Below, one piece after another: positions 1 to 8,800 of a stretch of DNA of 64,000 nucleotides (its first letter is position 1; every line of letters starts with the position of its first letter). This stretch comes from Cesiribacter sp. SM1 (GTDB taxonomy: Bacteria; Bacteroidota; Bacteroidia; Cytophagales; Cyclobacteriaceae). The DNA lies in assembly GCF_020178975.1 (NCBI RefSeq), contig NZ_JAHXBU010000043.1:162867-226866 (forward strand), written 5' to 3'. The notes under the pieces were generated by a model. That model saw only the letters and a list, made by a program, of their open reading frames with translations, ran no database searches and was not told the DNA's origin. A program made the translations under genes and the position numbers.

Positions 1-133
1 ACATTTATTTATACAGAAGGTTCAGTCTCTTTTAAACAAGGCCGGCTAAAAAGCTGCTGCACATCAGCTCATTTTTAAGGCTGTTGATTAAATCTTCGCT
101 ATTTTTACGCCCATAACTGTTGATCTGCCTAAA

Positions 134-1996
134 ATGTCCATACCGCTTTCAGTCGTTATTTTAACTTACAATGAAGCCTCATCTGTTGCCGAGGCCATAG
201 AAAGTGTATTATGGGCAGATGAGGTACTGATTGTAGATTCGTACAGCAATGATAATACCCTGGACATTGCCAGTGAGTACAATGTTCGAATCCTGCAGCA
301 TAAGTTCGAGAACTACAGTAAACAAAGAAACTGGGCAATTGAGCAGGCAAAGCACAACTGGATTTTTATGCTTGATGCCGATGAAAGGATTTGCTCTTCC
401 CTGAAAGAAGAGATGGTTTCTTTACTGCAGACCTCTCCTCCTTTTCCGGCCTACCAGGTAAAACGCCACAATTACCTCATGGGCAAACGCATTCGGTACA
501 GTGGCTGGCAAAACGACTGGGTTACGCGTCTGTTCGATCGCAGGCGTGCAGGCTATGGCAAAAAAGCGGTACATGAAAGCCTTTTGGTAGAGGGTAAAAC
601 AGGGAACCTGAAAAACCCTATGTCCCACTATACCTATAAAAACCTGGAGACTTTCCTGGAAAAACATAATGAGTACAGTAAAGCCTCTGCCGAAGATCTG
701 GCAGCCCGGGGAATAAGGGTCACCTACTACCATATGCTGGTTAAACCGGCATTCCGTTTTTTCCGATCTTACATACTAAAACTGGGGTTTCTGGATGGAA
801 AGGAGGGCCTTTTTATTGCCAGCCTTTACGGCTGGCATGTGTATTTACGCTATGTAAAGGCCTGGCGATTGAGAAGGAGGGAATATGAAAACAGGCCGCT
901 GAAAGTGCTGCACCTAAGCAGCGAAACCTCCTGGCGGGGTGGTGAACAGCAAATTGCTTACCTCATAGAAGAATTAGCAGCTCTGGGTGTTGAGAACATA
1001 GTGGCTTGCCAAAAAGGCTCTCCATTCGAGGCATACTGCCGGGATAAGGGTATCAAATATTTTAGCCTGTCGTTCAGAAATTCCCTTGATCTTAAAACAG
1101 CCCTGAGTGTAAAGCAGATCTGCAGAAGTGAACATGTAGACCTGGTGCATATTCACAGCTCCAAATCACATGGTATTGCTATTATGGCAGATATTATTGG
1201 TAACGATCTACAGCTCATTCTCAGCAGGCGTGTTGATTTCCCCCCCAAGACAAACTTTTTTACCAGCCACAAATATAACTACCCGCACATCAGGCGTATT
1301 CTTTGTGTTTCGGAGGCTATTCGCCAGGTAATGCTGCCCCATATAGATGAAAAAGACAAGCTCTATACGGTATACAGCGGCATTGATCTGCAGAAATTCA
1401 GCAGGGAGCAGTCTACAAACTTTTTACGCAGCAAATGGGGCATTCCGCAGGATAAGCTGTTGGTGGGAAACATTTCGGCCATTGCCCCGCATAAAGATTA
1501 TTTTACGTTTGTGGATACCGCGGAAGAACTACTGAAGCGGAAACTACCCATTGCCTTTTTTATTATAGGTTCCGGCCCCGAAGAACGCACAATCAAAGCC
1601 TATGTAGAGGAGAAAGGACTGCAGGAGCATATCATCTTTCCCGGATTTCTGAACAACATTCCGCAAATACTCCCGGAGCTCGATATTTTCCTGATGACCT
1701 CAGAGACAGAAGGGCTGGGCACTACTTTGCTTGATGCCTTTGCTGCAAAAGTACCTGTGGTTGCCACCAGAGCCGGGGGCATTCCGGAAATTGTGCGCCA
1801 CGAACAAACAGGCTTAACAGCAGCCGTAAAGGATGTGCAGGGCCTGGCCGATGGCGTAGAGCGCCTTGTAAAGCAGGAGGCGTACCGGAAACAGCTTAGC
1901 GAACAGGCCTATGTTTTTGTTAAATCTTTCGATAAAAAACAAACCGCCCTGCAAACGCTTGCCCATTACAGGCAGGTACTGCAAGAGAAACAGTAG
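134..1996 (+). CDS. Two-domain glycosyltransferase (GT2 + GT4 fusion)
   Basis: The 620-residue protein joins two sugar transferases. Residues 1-250 look like a WaaE/KdtX-type GT2 domain: start SVVILTYNEA, acidic metal-site motif DADE at 81-84. Residues 256-620 look like a GT4 (GT-B fold) transferase: RGGEQQ near 268-273, then ETEGLGTTLLD at 524-534, where the usual second Glu of the E-x7-E motif is Asp534. Both are usually separate proteins in lipopolysaccharide or surface-glycan assembly, at the cytoplasmic face of the inner membrane. No glycan cluster surrounds it here, so the substrate is unknown. It converges with rarA, with 37 bp between the stop codons. The ATG at 134 begins directly with the first beta strand, so the start is well placed. 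Domain families are clear; the acceptor is not. Confidence 0.85.
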   Translation: MSIPLSVVILTYNEASSVAEAIESVLWADEVLIVDSYSNDNTLDIASEYNVRILQHKFENYSKQRNWAIEQAKHNWIFMLDADERICSSLKEEMVSLLQTSPPFPAYQVKRHNYLMGKRIRYSGWQNDWVTRLFDRRRAGYGKKAVHESLLVEGKTGNLKNPMSHYTYKNLETFLEKHNEYSKASAEDLAARGIRVTYYHMLVKPAFRFFRSYILKLGFLDGKEGLFIASLYGWHVYLRYVKAWRLRRREYENRPLKVLHLSSETSWRGGEQQIAYLIEELAALGVENIVACQKGSPFEAYCRDKGIKYFSLSFRNSLDLKTALSVKQICRSEHVDLVHIHSSKSHGIAIMADIIGNDLQLILSRRVDFPPKTNFFTSHKYNYPHIRRILCVSEAIRQVMLPHIDEKDKLYTVYSGIDLQKFSREQSTNFLRSKWGIPQDKLLVGNISAIAPHKDYFTFVDTAEELLKRKLPIAFFIIGSGPEERTIKAYVEEKGLQEHIIFPGFLNNIPQILPELDIFLMTSETEGLGTTLLDAFAAKVPVVATRAGGIPEIVRHEQTGLTAAVKDVQGLADGVERLVKQEAYRKQLSEQAYVFVKSFDKKQTALQTLAHYRQVLQEKQ

Positions 1997-2033
1997 CAAG
2001 AGCCTTGCTGCTCAGCTATCTGACTGCGGAGCC

Positions 2034-3317
2034 TTAGTAGCCGTACTTTTCCTTCCAGAGTGCCCGCAGCTTCTGGCGCATTTCATGCTCACGGGCGTTC
2101 TGCCCGGGCTCATACAGCTTAGTTCCCTTTAGTTCATCGGGCAGGTACTCCTGGCTGGCAAAATTCTGCTCATAATCATGGGCATACTGGTAGCCCTTGC
2201 CATAGCCCTGGTCTTTCATGAGCTTAGTAGGTGCATTGCGCAGGTAGAGGGGAATGGGCAGATCACCGGTTTTTTGCACCAGCTGCCGTGCCTCCTTAAT
2301 GGCTTTGTAGCTGGCATTGCTTTTGGCAGAGCAGGCCAGGTATACCGCACACTGCGAGAGAATAATTTCCGCCTCTGGGTAGCCAATTACCGTTACTGCC
2401 TGAAAGGTGTTGGTAGCAATTACCAGTGCCGTGGGGTTGGCATTTCCAATATCTTCCGAAGCAAGAATCAACAATCTGCGGGCAATGAATTTAACATCTT
2501 CGCCCCCATCAATCATACGCGCCAGGTAGTAGACGGCCGCATTGGGATCACTGCCACGGATTGATTTGATAAAGGCTGAAATAATATCGTAGTGCTGTTC
2601 TCCGCTTTTATCGTAGCGCGAGAGGCGCTGCTGCGATACGGCAACCACATCCTCATCTTTTATCTTCTTTTTGCTGGGCGGCAGGCTGTCGGCGGTAAGC
2701 TCCAGCAGGTTGAGTAACCTGCGGGCATCGCCGCCGCTAAGCCTGATGAGGGCATCCCACTCACCTACCTCCAGCTTACGGGGAGCCAGCTTTTTGTCTT
2801 CCTGCAGGGCACGCTGCACCAAACCCTTGAGGTCTTCTATCTCCAGCGGCTTTAATACATATACCTGACAGCGGCTAAGGAGTGCCTGGTTTACCTCGAA
2901 GCTGGGGTTTTCTGTAGTGGCACCTACAAGGGTAATGATACCCCTTTCTACAGCTGCCAGCAGGGCATCCTGCTGACTTTTATTAAAGCGGTGTACCTCA
3001 TCAATAAAAAGAATGGTGCGACTGCGGTTCTTAGCTTTTTCAATTACTTCACGCACCTCCTTCACCCCGCTGCTGATGGCACTTAGCGTAAAAAAGGCAG
3101 CATCGGTATAGTTGGCAACTAAGCTGGCCAGTGTTGTTTTGCCTACGCCGGGAGGGCCCCAGAAAATCATGCTGGGTACCTGGCCAGCCTCTATCAGCTT
3201 CCGCAGGGCTGCCTCCTGCCCCAGCAGGTGGGACTGGCCGACTACTTCATCAATGCGCTGCGGACGCATACGTTCTGCCAGCGGGGCCTGTGTGGAGGTT
3301 TGATCAAACAGATTCAT
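2034..3317 (-). CDS. rarA: Replication-associated recombination protein A (AAA+ ATPase, MgsA/RarA)
   Basis: RarA is a clamp-loader-like AAA+ ATPase that acts at stalled replication forks. The 427-residue length is normal. Walker A GPPGVGKT lies at 54-61 and Walker B ILFIDEVH at 102-109, followed by the sensor region [12 protein letters not shown] and the C-terminal tetramerisation region with [11 protein letters not shown]. The N-terminal [16 protein letters not shown] is typical of the family. It is transcribed alone on the minus strand. A weak TACCTTTA box lies just upstream of the start, one base away from the Bacteroidota -7 consensus. Nothing odd is seen. Confidence 0.96.
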   Translation of the reverse strand: MNLFDQTSTQAPLAERMRPQRIDEVVGQSHLLGQEAALRKLIEAGQVPSMIFWGPPGVGKTTLASLVANYTDAAFFTLSAISSGVKEVREVIEKAKNRSRTILFIDEVHRFNKSQQDALLAAVERGIITLVGATTENPSFEVNQALLSRCQVYVLKPLEIEDLKGLVQRALQEDKKLAPRKLEVGEWDALIRLSGGDARRLLNLLELTADSLPPSKKKIKDEDVVAVSQQRLSRYDKSGEQHYDIISAFIKSIRGSDPNAAVYYLARMIDGGEDVKFIARRLLILASEDIGNANPTALVIATNTFQAVTVIGYPEAEIILSQCAVYLACSAKSNASYKAIKEARQLVQKTGDLPIPLYLRNAPTKLMKDQGYGKGYQYAHDYEQNFASQEYLPDELKGTKLYEPGQNAREHEMRQKLRALWKEKYGY

Positions 3318-3520
3318 GGATTAAAGGTAGTAATCTGCCAGTAAAAATAGTAGTTGCCTGAAAATTGCGGGAAAATGTATAGGGCATGTGGTGATGGTAA
3401 TATGGTATATCGTGTATGGAAGAATGGCCCTGCAGTTGCTATTGTAGCTGTTCCTCACCAACACTGCATACACTGTTTCTATTGCAGCATTCTGCAGCAG
3501 TTGGTAAACTAATTTAGGCC

Positions 3521-3528
3521 TACCTTTG
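3521..3528 (+). promoter_or_regulatory. -7 box (TACCTTTG) of the DMT permease gene
   Basis: A perfect TAnnTTTG box ends 4 bases before the ATG at 3533. A TTG at 3501-3503 sits 17 bases upstream as a candidate -33 element. With a start site about 5-7 bases after the box, the mRNA would begin at or next to the ATG, so it is probably leaderless. Confidence 0.55.
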
Positions 3529-3532
3529 CGGC

Positions 3533-4405
3533 ATGCAAAAATATCAGGTTCACGGGGCACTTACGGCCGTGGGCGTAATTTACGGGATCAACTACAGCAT
3601 TGCCAAAGAGGTAATGCCACATTACATACAACCCTTTGGTTTTACCCTGCTCCGGGTTGGTGCTGCCACTTTTCTATTCTGGTGTTACCACTTCATCTAT
3701 GGCGGAGAGCCCATAGCACTTAAGAAGAACCTGCCCCGGCTACTGCTGTGTGCGCTTCTTGGCGTTTCTGCAAACCAGCTGTTCTTCCTGGCAGGCCTTA
3801 ACCTCACATCTCCTATCAATGCAGCCCTCATCATGACGGTTACACCGGTGCTGGTACTCCTGTGTTCTGCCCTCCTGCTAAGGGAGCGTGTTACAACAAA
3901 AAAAGCCCTGGGCATTGGGCTTGGCCTCACAGGTGCGGTATTACTGGTGCTCCAGCAGGGAGAAAGTACTGCACAGGGAGGACTGTTAGGCGACCTGCTC
4001 ATATTTCTGAATGCCACCTCTTATGGCCTGTACCTGGTGCTGGTGCGGCCGCTGATGCAGCACTACAAAGCTGCAACCATTGTAAAATGGATTTTCCTGT
4101 TTGGCTTCTTTATGGTGCTGCCTTTTGGCTGGCAGGAGTTCACCAGCACCAGCTGGCAAAGCATACCACCCATCATCTGGCTGGCCATTGTGTATGTGGT
4201 GGTGTTTACCACTTTTGTTGCCTATATGCTCAATGCCTGGACCCTCCGCTATGTAAACTCATCAGTGGTGGGCATCTACATTTACCTGCAGCCAATCTTC
4301 GCTACCCTTACCGCTATACTGCTGGGGCAGGACCAGCTGACTCTAGAAAAATTACTATTCAGCATGCTGATTTTTTCAGGTGTATATCTTGTTAGCCGCA
4401 AATAG
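3533..4405 (+). CDS. EamA/DMT-superfamily transporter
   Basis: This 290-residue inner-membrane protein has about ten hydrophobic helices arranged as two EamA repeats, residues about 8-140 and 150-288. The first begins ALTAVGVIYGINYSIAKEVM and the second ends in YLQPIFATLTAILLG, both typical of drug/metabolite permeases of the RhaT/EamA group. Such proteins export amino acids, nucleosides or other small metabolites; the substrate cannot be told from sequence. The ATG at 3533 is preferred because a consensus -7 promoter box lies 4 bases upstream. The gene converges with ltaE. Confidence 0.88.
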   Translation: MQKYQVHGALTAVGVIYGINYSIAKEVMPHYIQPFGFTLLRVGAATFLFWCYHFIYGGEPIALKKNLPRLLLCALLGVSANQLFFLAGLNLTSPINAALIMTVTPVLVLLCSALLLRERVTTKKALGIGLGLTGAVLLVLQQGESTAQGGLLGDLLIFLNATSYGLYLVLVRPLMQHYKAATIVKWIFLFGFFMVLPFGWQEFTSTSWQSIPPIIWLAIVYVVVFTTFVAYMLNAWTLRYVNSSVVGIYIYLQPIFATLTAILLGQDQLTLEKLLFSMLIFSGVYLVSRK

Positions 4406-4407
4406 TT

Positions 4408-4430
4408 AAAAAAACGGCCTCTGAAGGCCC
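4408..4430 (-). terminator. Intrinsic terminator for ltaE (minus strand)
   Basis: On the minus strand a GGCCT-TCAG-AGGCC stem-loop (4429 to 4416) is followed by G and seven T. It lies just past the stop codon of the convergent DMT gene, 290 bp beyond the end of ltaE. Confidence 0.7.
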
Positions 4431-4722
4431 TGCAATTCATTCACAACCGGCTTATAAATTACATTGTCGCAACAATGAAAAAATTAAATATATTTTAGTG
4501 ATATTATTGATTATCACATAATTCTGCGTACATTTGAAATACAGAGCTGCCAATAAAGTTAATTTTTTAGACTAAACATTACATAATTTTTTAATATTTG
4601 TTGGTTTATTTGCGGGTTAATAAATTTTTCGGCAGTACTCCATAACAGGTTGAGCATTTTTTCCTTCTCTCACAAGAATTTTTTAAATGCAGCTCAACCT
4701 GTTATTTTTTTGCCTTTTTAAA
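4431..4722. other. Intergenic region with a 14-bp inverted repeat
   Basis: AT-rich space between the converging DMT and ltaE genes with no ORF worth calling. It holds a perfect 14-bp inverted repeat, ATAACAGGTTGAGC at 4642-4655 and its complement at 4692-4705, separated by 36 bases; seven T follow the right arm on the plus strand. It could be the terminator of a longer DMT transcript or a structured RNA. Confidence 0.5.
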
Positions 4723-5751
4723 TTAGAAACGGAGCTGTTCCAGAATCTTCAAAAGCCTTTCCAGCTTTTCATCAGTAAACTCCAGGTGCGTAACCATACG
4801 TATACTGGCAGGGCCAAATGCTGCCGCTTTCACACCTTCCTGAAGCAACTTTTCCAGTACCTGCGGAACACTGCATCCTTGCAGATCAAATAAAACAATA
4901 TTGGTATCTACCGGCGCCACCTGCGCTACCCAGGGTAACTGCGCCAGGGTTTCACCAAGCCGGCGTGCACGTACATGGTCTTCCCGCAGGCGTTCAACAT
5001 GGTGCTCCAGTGCATACAAACCAGCTGCTGCCAGGTAACCAGCCTGCCGCATACCGCCACCCATAGCTTTTCTGATGCGCAGCGCTTTTTTAATATGCTC
5101 CCTGCTGCCCAGCAACACAGAACCAACGGGGGCTCCCAGGCCTTTGCTCAGGCAAACCGATATGGTGGTAAAATAGCGTCCGTATTCGCGAGAATCCTCT
5201 CCTGTTTCTACCAGGGCATTGAACACACGCGCTCCATCGAGGTGCAGCGGAATCTGCCGCTCACTGCACACCTTATAAATGGCTGCTATCTGATCCAGGG
5301 TGTAAATACTGCCCCCTCCCTTGTTCATGGTATTTTCCAGTGCCACCAGACTGGTTACCGGAAAATGAATATCATCGGGATTGATGTTGGCTACAACCGC
5401 TGCCGGATCCAGCCGCCCCCGGTCGCCAGGCAGTAAACGAACAGAGCAGCCAGAGTTAAAGGCAATGCCCCCGCCTTCGTACACATAAATGTGTGCATTT
5501 GCCGCACATATCACCTCATGCCCGGGTTGGGTAAGAACCTTAATGGCAATCTGGTTCGTCATGGTACCAGAGGGGCAAAACAAGCCGGCCTCCATGCCAA
5601 ATCTTTTGGCTGTAGCTTCTTCCAGAGCCTTAACAGTAGGGTCTTCGCCCCATACATCGTCTCCAACCTCGGCAGCCATCATGGCCTGCAGCATGGCAGG
5701 AGTTGGCCTGGTTATGGTATCGCTTCTAAGATCAATTATTTCTTTTTGCAT
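4723..5751 (-). CDS. ltaE: Low-specificity L-threonine aldolase
   Basis: PLP-dependent enzyme that cleaves threonine or allo-threonine to glycine and acetaldehyde. From the chosen start the protein is 342 residues, normal for the family. It opens with KEIIDLRSDTITRPTP, has GDDVWGEDPTV, the cofactor-stacking HLDGARVFNA segment, and the PLP lysine in SVCLSKGLGAP, residue 203. An in-frame ATG 45 bp upstream (5796) would add 15 residues that do not look like the family; the start at 5751 is preferred because homologues begin there and a consensus promoter box lies right in front of it. Confidence 0.93.
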   Translation of the reverse strand: MQKEIIDLRSDTITRPTPAMLQAMMAAEVGDDVWGEDPTVKALEEATAKRFGMEAGLFCPSGTMTNQIAIKVLTQPGHEVICAANAHIYVYEGGGIAFNSGCSVRLLPGDRGRLDPAAVVANINPDDIHFPVTSLVALENTMNKGGGSIYTLDQIAAIYKVCSERQIPLHLDGARVFNALVETGEDSREYGRYFTTISVCLSKGLGAPVGSVLLGSREHIKKALRIRKAMGGGMRQAGYLAAAGLYALEHHVERLREDHVRARRLGETLAQLPWVAQVAPVDTNIVLFDLQGCSVPQVLEKLLQEGVKAAAFGPASIRMVTHLEFTDEKLERLLKILEQLRF

Positions 5752-5754
5752 CCT

Positions 5755-5762
5755 CAAAAGTA
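5755..5762 (-). promoter_or_regulatory. -7 box (TACTTTTG) of ltaE
   Basis: On the minus strand TACTTTTG matches TAnnTTTG exactly and ends 3 bases before the ATG at 5751. A TTG at 5786-5784 is spaced 21 bases upstream. As for the DMT gene, the transcript would be leaderless or nearly so, and the upstream ATG at 5796 would lie outside it. Confidence 0.5.
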
Positions 5763-5796
5763 GGGCCTTAGCACCGGCACTGCCAAGTTCCTGCAC

Positions 5797-5822
5797 AAAA
5801 AAAAGCCGGCAATGGCCGGCTT
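5797..5822 (-). terminator. Intrinsic terminator of the TPR gene
   Basis: On the minus strand GCCGGC-CATT-GCCGGC (5820 to 5805) is followed by eight T (5804-5797), directly after the stop codon of the large TPR gene and before the ltaE promoter. Confidence 0.85.
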
Positions 5823-5841
5823 GATATAATTGGTATAAAGT

Positions 5842-8800
5842 TTAGTTGCTTTTACAATGCTGATTCAGGTAGAATTTGGCTTTGCTGTCGCCCTTGCCCG
5901 AGGCCTCTACCCAGTCGGTACAGGCACCCTCCCGGTCTCCCAGCTGAAATTTCACATACCCCCTGTTCCTGGTGTATTCCGGCTGAGTGGAATCGATTTT
6001 CAAAGCACGTGTAAAATCGTTAAAGGCAGCCTCCCATTTTTCCATACCCATTTGCGCATTTCCCCTTAAAAAGTAGGCACCATGGTCGTTAGGATTTAAC
6101 TCCAGCACTTTGGTATAATCTTCTACGGCACCGGCAAAGCTTTTTTCAGAATTGCGAATGGTACCCCGGTTGTAATAGGCATTGGTATCGCTGGGGTTGA
6201 GCTTGATTACACGATCTAGATCGGCCATGGCCAGGCGGTTCTGCTGCATCATCAGGTACAGCTGTGATCGCTTTTTATAAGAGGCCAGCTGCTTATCGTC
6301 TATCAGAATTGACTGGGTAAAGCTTCCCAAGGCATCCTGATATTCATTTACCTCCAGCTGCGCATAGCCCATCTTATAATACAAATCAGCATTTTTCACT
6401 CCTTTATCAATAGAACGCTGAAAATAGTCGATTGATTTATCCCACTGCTTGTCCTTAAAGCTGATATCTGCCATCAGGTTAAGGGTTTCAGGGGCAGGCT
6501 CTTCCAACTGCTCCAGTTCTCTTAGGTCGGCGAAAGCTTTCTGCGAATCGCCTTTTTCGTAATAAGCCAGGCCGCGGTTGTAGAGGGCTTTGGTATAGCC
6601 TTTATCCAGCGCAAGGGCTGCCGTATAATCGGTAATGGCACCATCATATTGCTTTAGATTAAATTTGGCCTTGCCCCTGTTGTTGAGCACTACCTTATCA
6701 CTTACGCCCAACTGTACGGCTTTATCATAATCTGCTATTGCTTCGGCATAAGCATCTTTGCGGAAGTAGGTATTTGCCCGCTGCGTGTAGGCATCGGCAT
6801 AGTCTGGCTTCAGGCGAATGGCCTCGCTGAAGTCTGCAAGGGCCGCCTCCAGATCTTTGGCTTCATAGAGCGCATGGCCACGGTGATGGTAAGCAGCAGC
6901 ATCTTTTGCTCCTTTGGCAATAGCTTTGTCGAGATCTTCCTTAGCAGCAGCAAGCTCTTTTGTTTCGTATCGGCTAATGCCACGGCTTAACCAGATCTGC
7001 ATATCGTCTGCTCCTCCCTGGATTGCCCTGTTAAGATCTGGCAGGGCCTCTGTATACTGCTTCAGGAAGTACCTGGAATTGCCCCGGGCTGCGAACACCT
7101 CATTTTCAGCTGCACCGGCAGTTACTGCTTTATCCAGTGTAGCTACTGCATCGGCATAGGCTCCTGCCTTATACTGGCACAATCCCAGGGCACTTAATAC
7201 TTCTTTGCTGTTTTCGCCCAGGCTTACTGCCTTCTGCAGGTCTGGCTGTGCACCCGCAGCATCGCCTGCTGCAAACTTCAGGAGCCCCCTGCCTGCATAG
7301 GCTTTGGCAAATTCAGCATCAAGGGCAATGGCTTTGCTATAATCAGCCACTGCTGCATCGTTTTGCTTTAGCTGCTGGCGTGCTCTGCCTCGTGCATAAT
7401 AAAGTGCTGCTGTTTTAACGCCTTTTGCCTCGGCACCCTCAAAGGCTTTGATGGCTTCTGCTGGTTTTTCAAGCGCAACATAAGCATTGCCCAGCTTTAG
7501 CATCAGCTCTCCATTACCTGCTGCAGTAGCAGCAATCGCCTGCAGGTCGGCAGCAGCAGCACTCCATTCCTTTTGTTCATAGTATGCATTACCTCGCTGG
7601 GCCTGCTGCTCGGGGCTTAATGGCTTTATTTTTTCGCCAAGCTGCCAGTCGGCAATGGCAGCGCTATAGTTCTTTTGCTGGTAGTAGGCTTCGGCCCTGC
7701 CAGTATAGGCTTCTGCTGATTTATCACCCAGGTCAATGGCTTGTGTAAATTCCCGCTCGGCACTCTTATACTGCTGCTTTTCCAGCATGATCAAGCCCCT
7801 GTAGCGAAAGATCTTCTGATCTTTAACACCTTTGGCAATGGCTTTGTCCAGATAAGGAAGCGCCTGTTCTTTCTGCCCGCCCTCATATAAGCCCAGTGCC
7901 AGCATGCTGTAGAGCTCTGCCTCCTGCACGCCTGCCGCTTCGGCTTTTTGCAGGTCGGCAATGGCTTCTGTAGTTTTCTTCTGGCTAAAGAGCGCTTTGC
8001 CGCGCAGCCAGTATGCTTCCTGCAGTCGACTATCCGCTTGTAGTGCTTTGTTCAAATCTGTAATGGCCGCTGCCGCGTTACCGGACAACAGCTGCGCTTT
8101 ACCTCTTTTCAGGTAGAGGCCAGGATCGCTTGCTCCTGCAGCCAGGGCTTTGTCGAAATCTGCAATGGCCGGGGCATAGCGGCTGGCTGCCAGGTGCAGA
8201 TCGCCGCGGGCAGCAAAGGTGGCAGCATCTTTAACACCTCCTTCAATAGCTTTATCCAGGTCGGGGAATGCTTTATCGGCCTGCTGCTGGTGGTAATAGG
8301 CAAGCCCCCTGTAGGCAAGCAGTTGTGGTACGCTGCCACTGCGCAGGGCGATGGTAAGATTGTCTACCGCCTTAGACCAGTTTTTCTGATGATACTGTGC
8401 TGTTCCCAAACCGGTATGGATCTGTGCATCTCCTTTGCCGGCATTTACCACCGCTTCCAGGTCGGTGGCCGCAGCAGCCCAATCCTGCAGGGCCAGCCTG
8501 GCTTTCCCCCTGCCTGCAAAGAGGTCTTCTTTATTATAACCTGCAGAACGGGCTTTATCGTAATAGCTGATGGCCTGCTGCCACTGCTGAAGCTCCAGAA
8601 AAGCGGTTGCGGCTTTGGCATGGGTATCGGCCTCTTTTTCGCCATTGGCAATGGCCTTTTCGTAGTCGGCGGCAGCTTCTTTCCATTGTTTTTGCTGATA
8701 GTAAGCATCTGCCCTGTTGAGATAGGCTTTGCCATATTGTGGGTTCTGCTGAATGGCTTTGCCAAAATCGGCTATTGCACCAGCCAGTTGGTTCTGGAGC

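Noticed and set aside
2178..2564. 128-residue plus-strand ORF inside rarA
   Set aside because: It is the antisense shadow of rarA, which has full-length family motifs on the minus strand.
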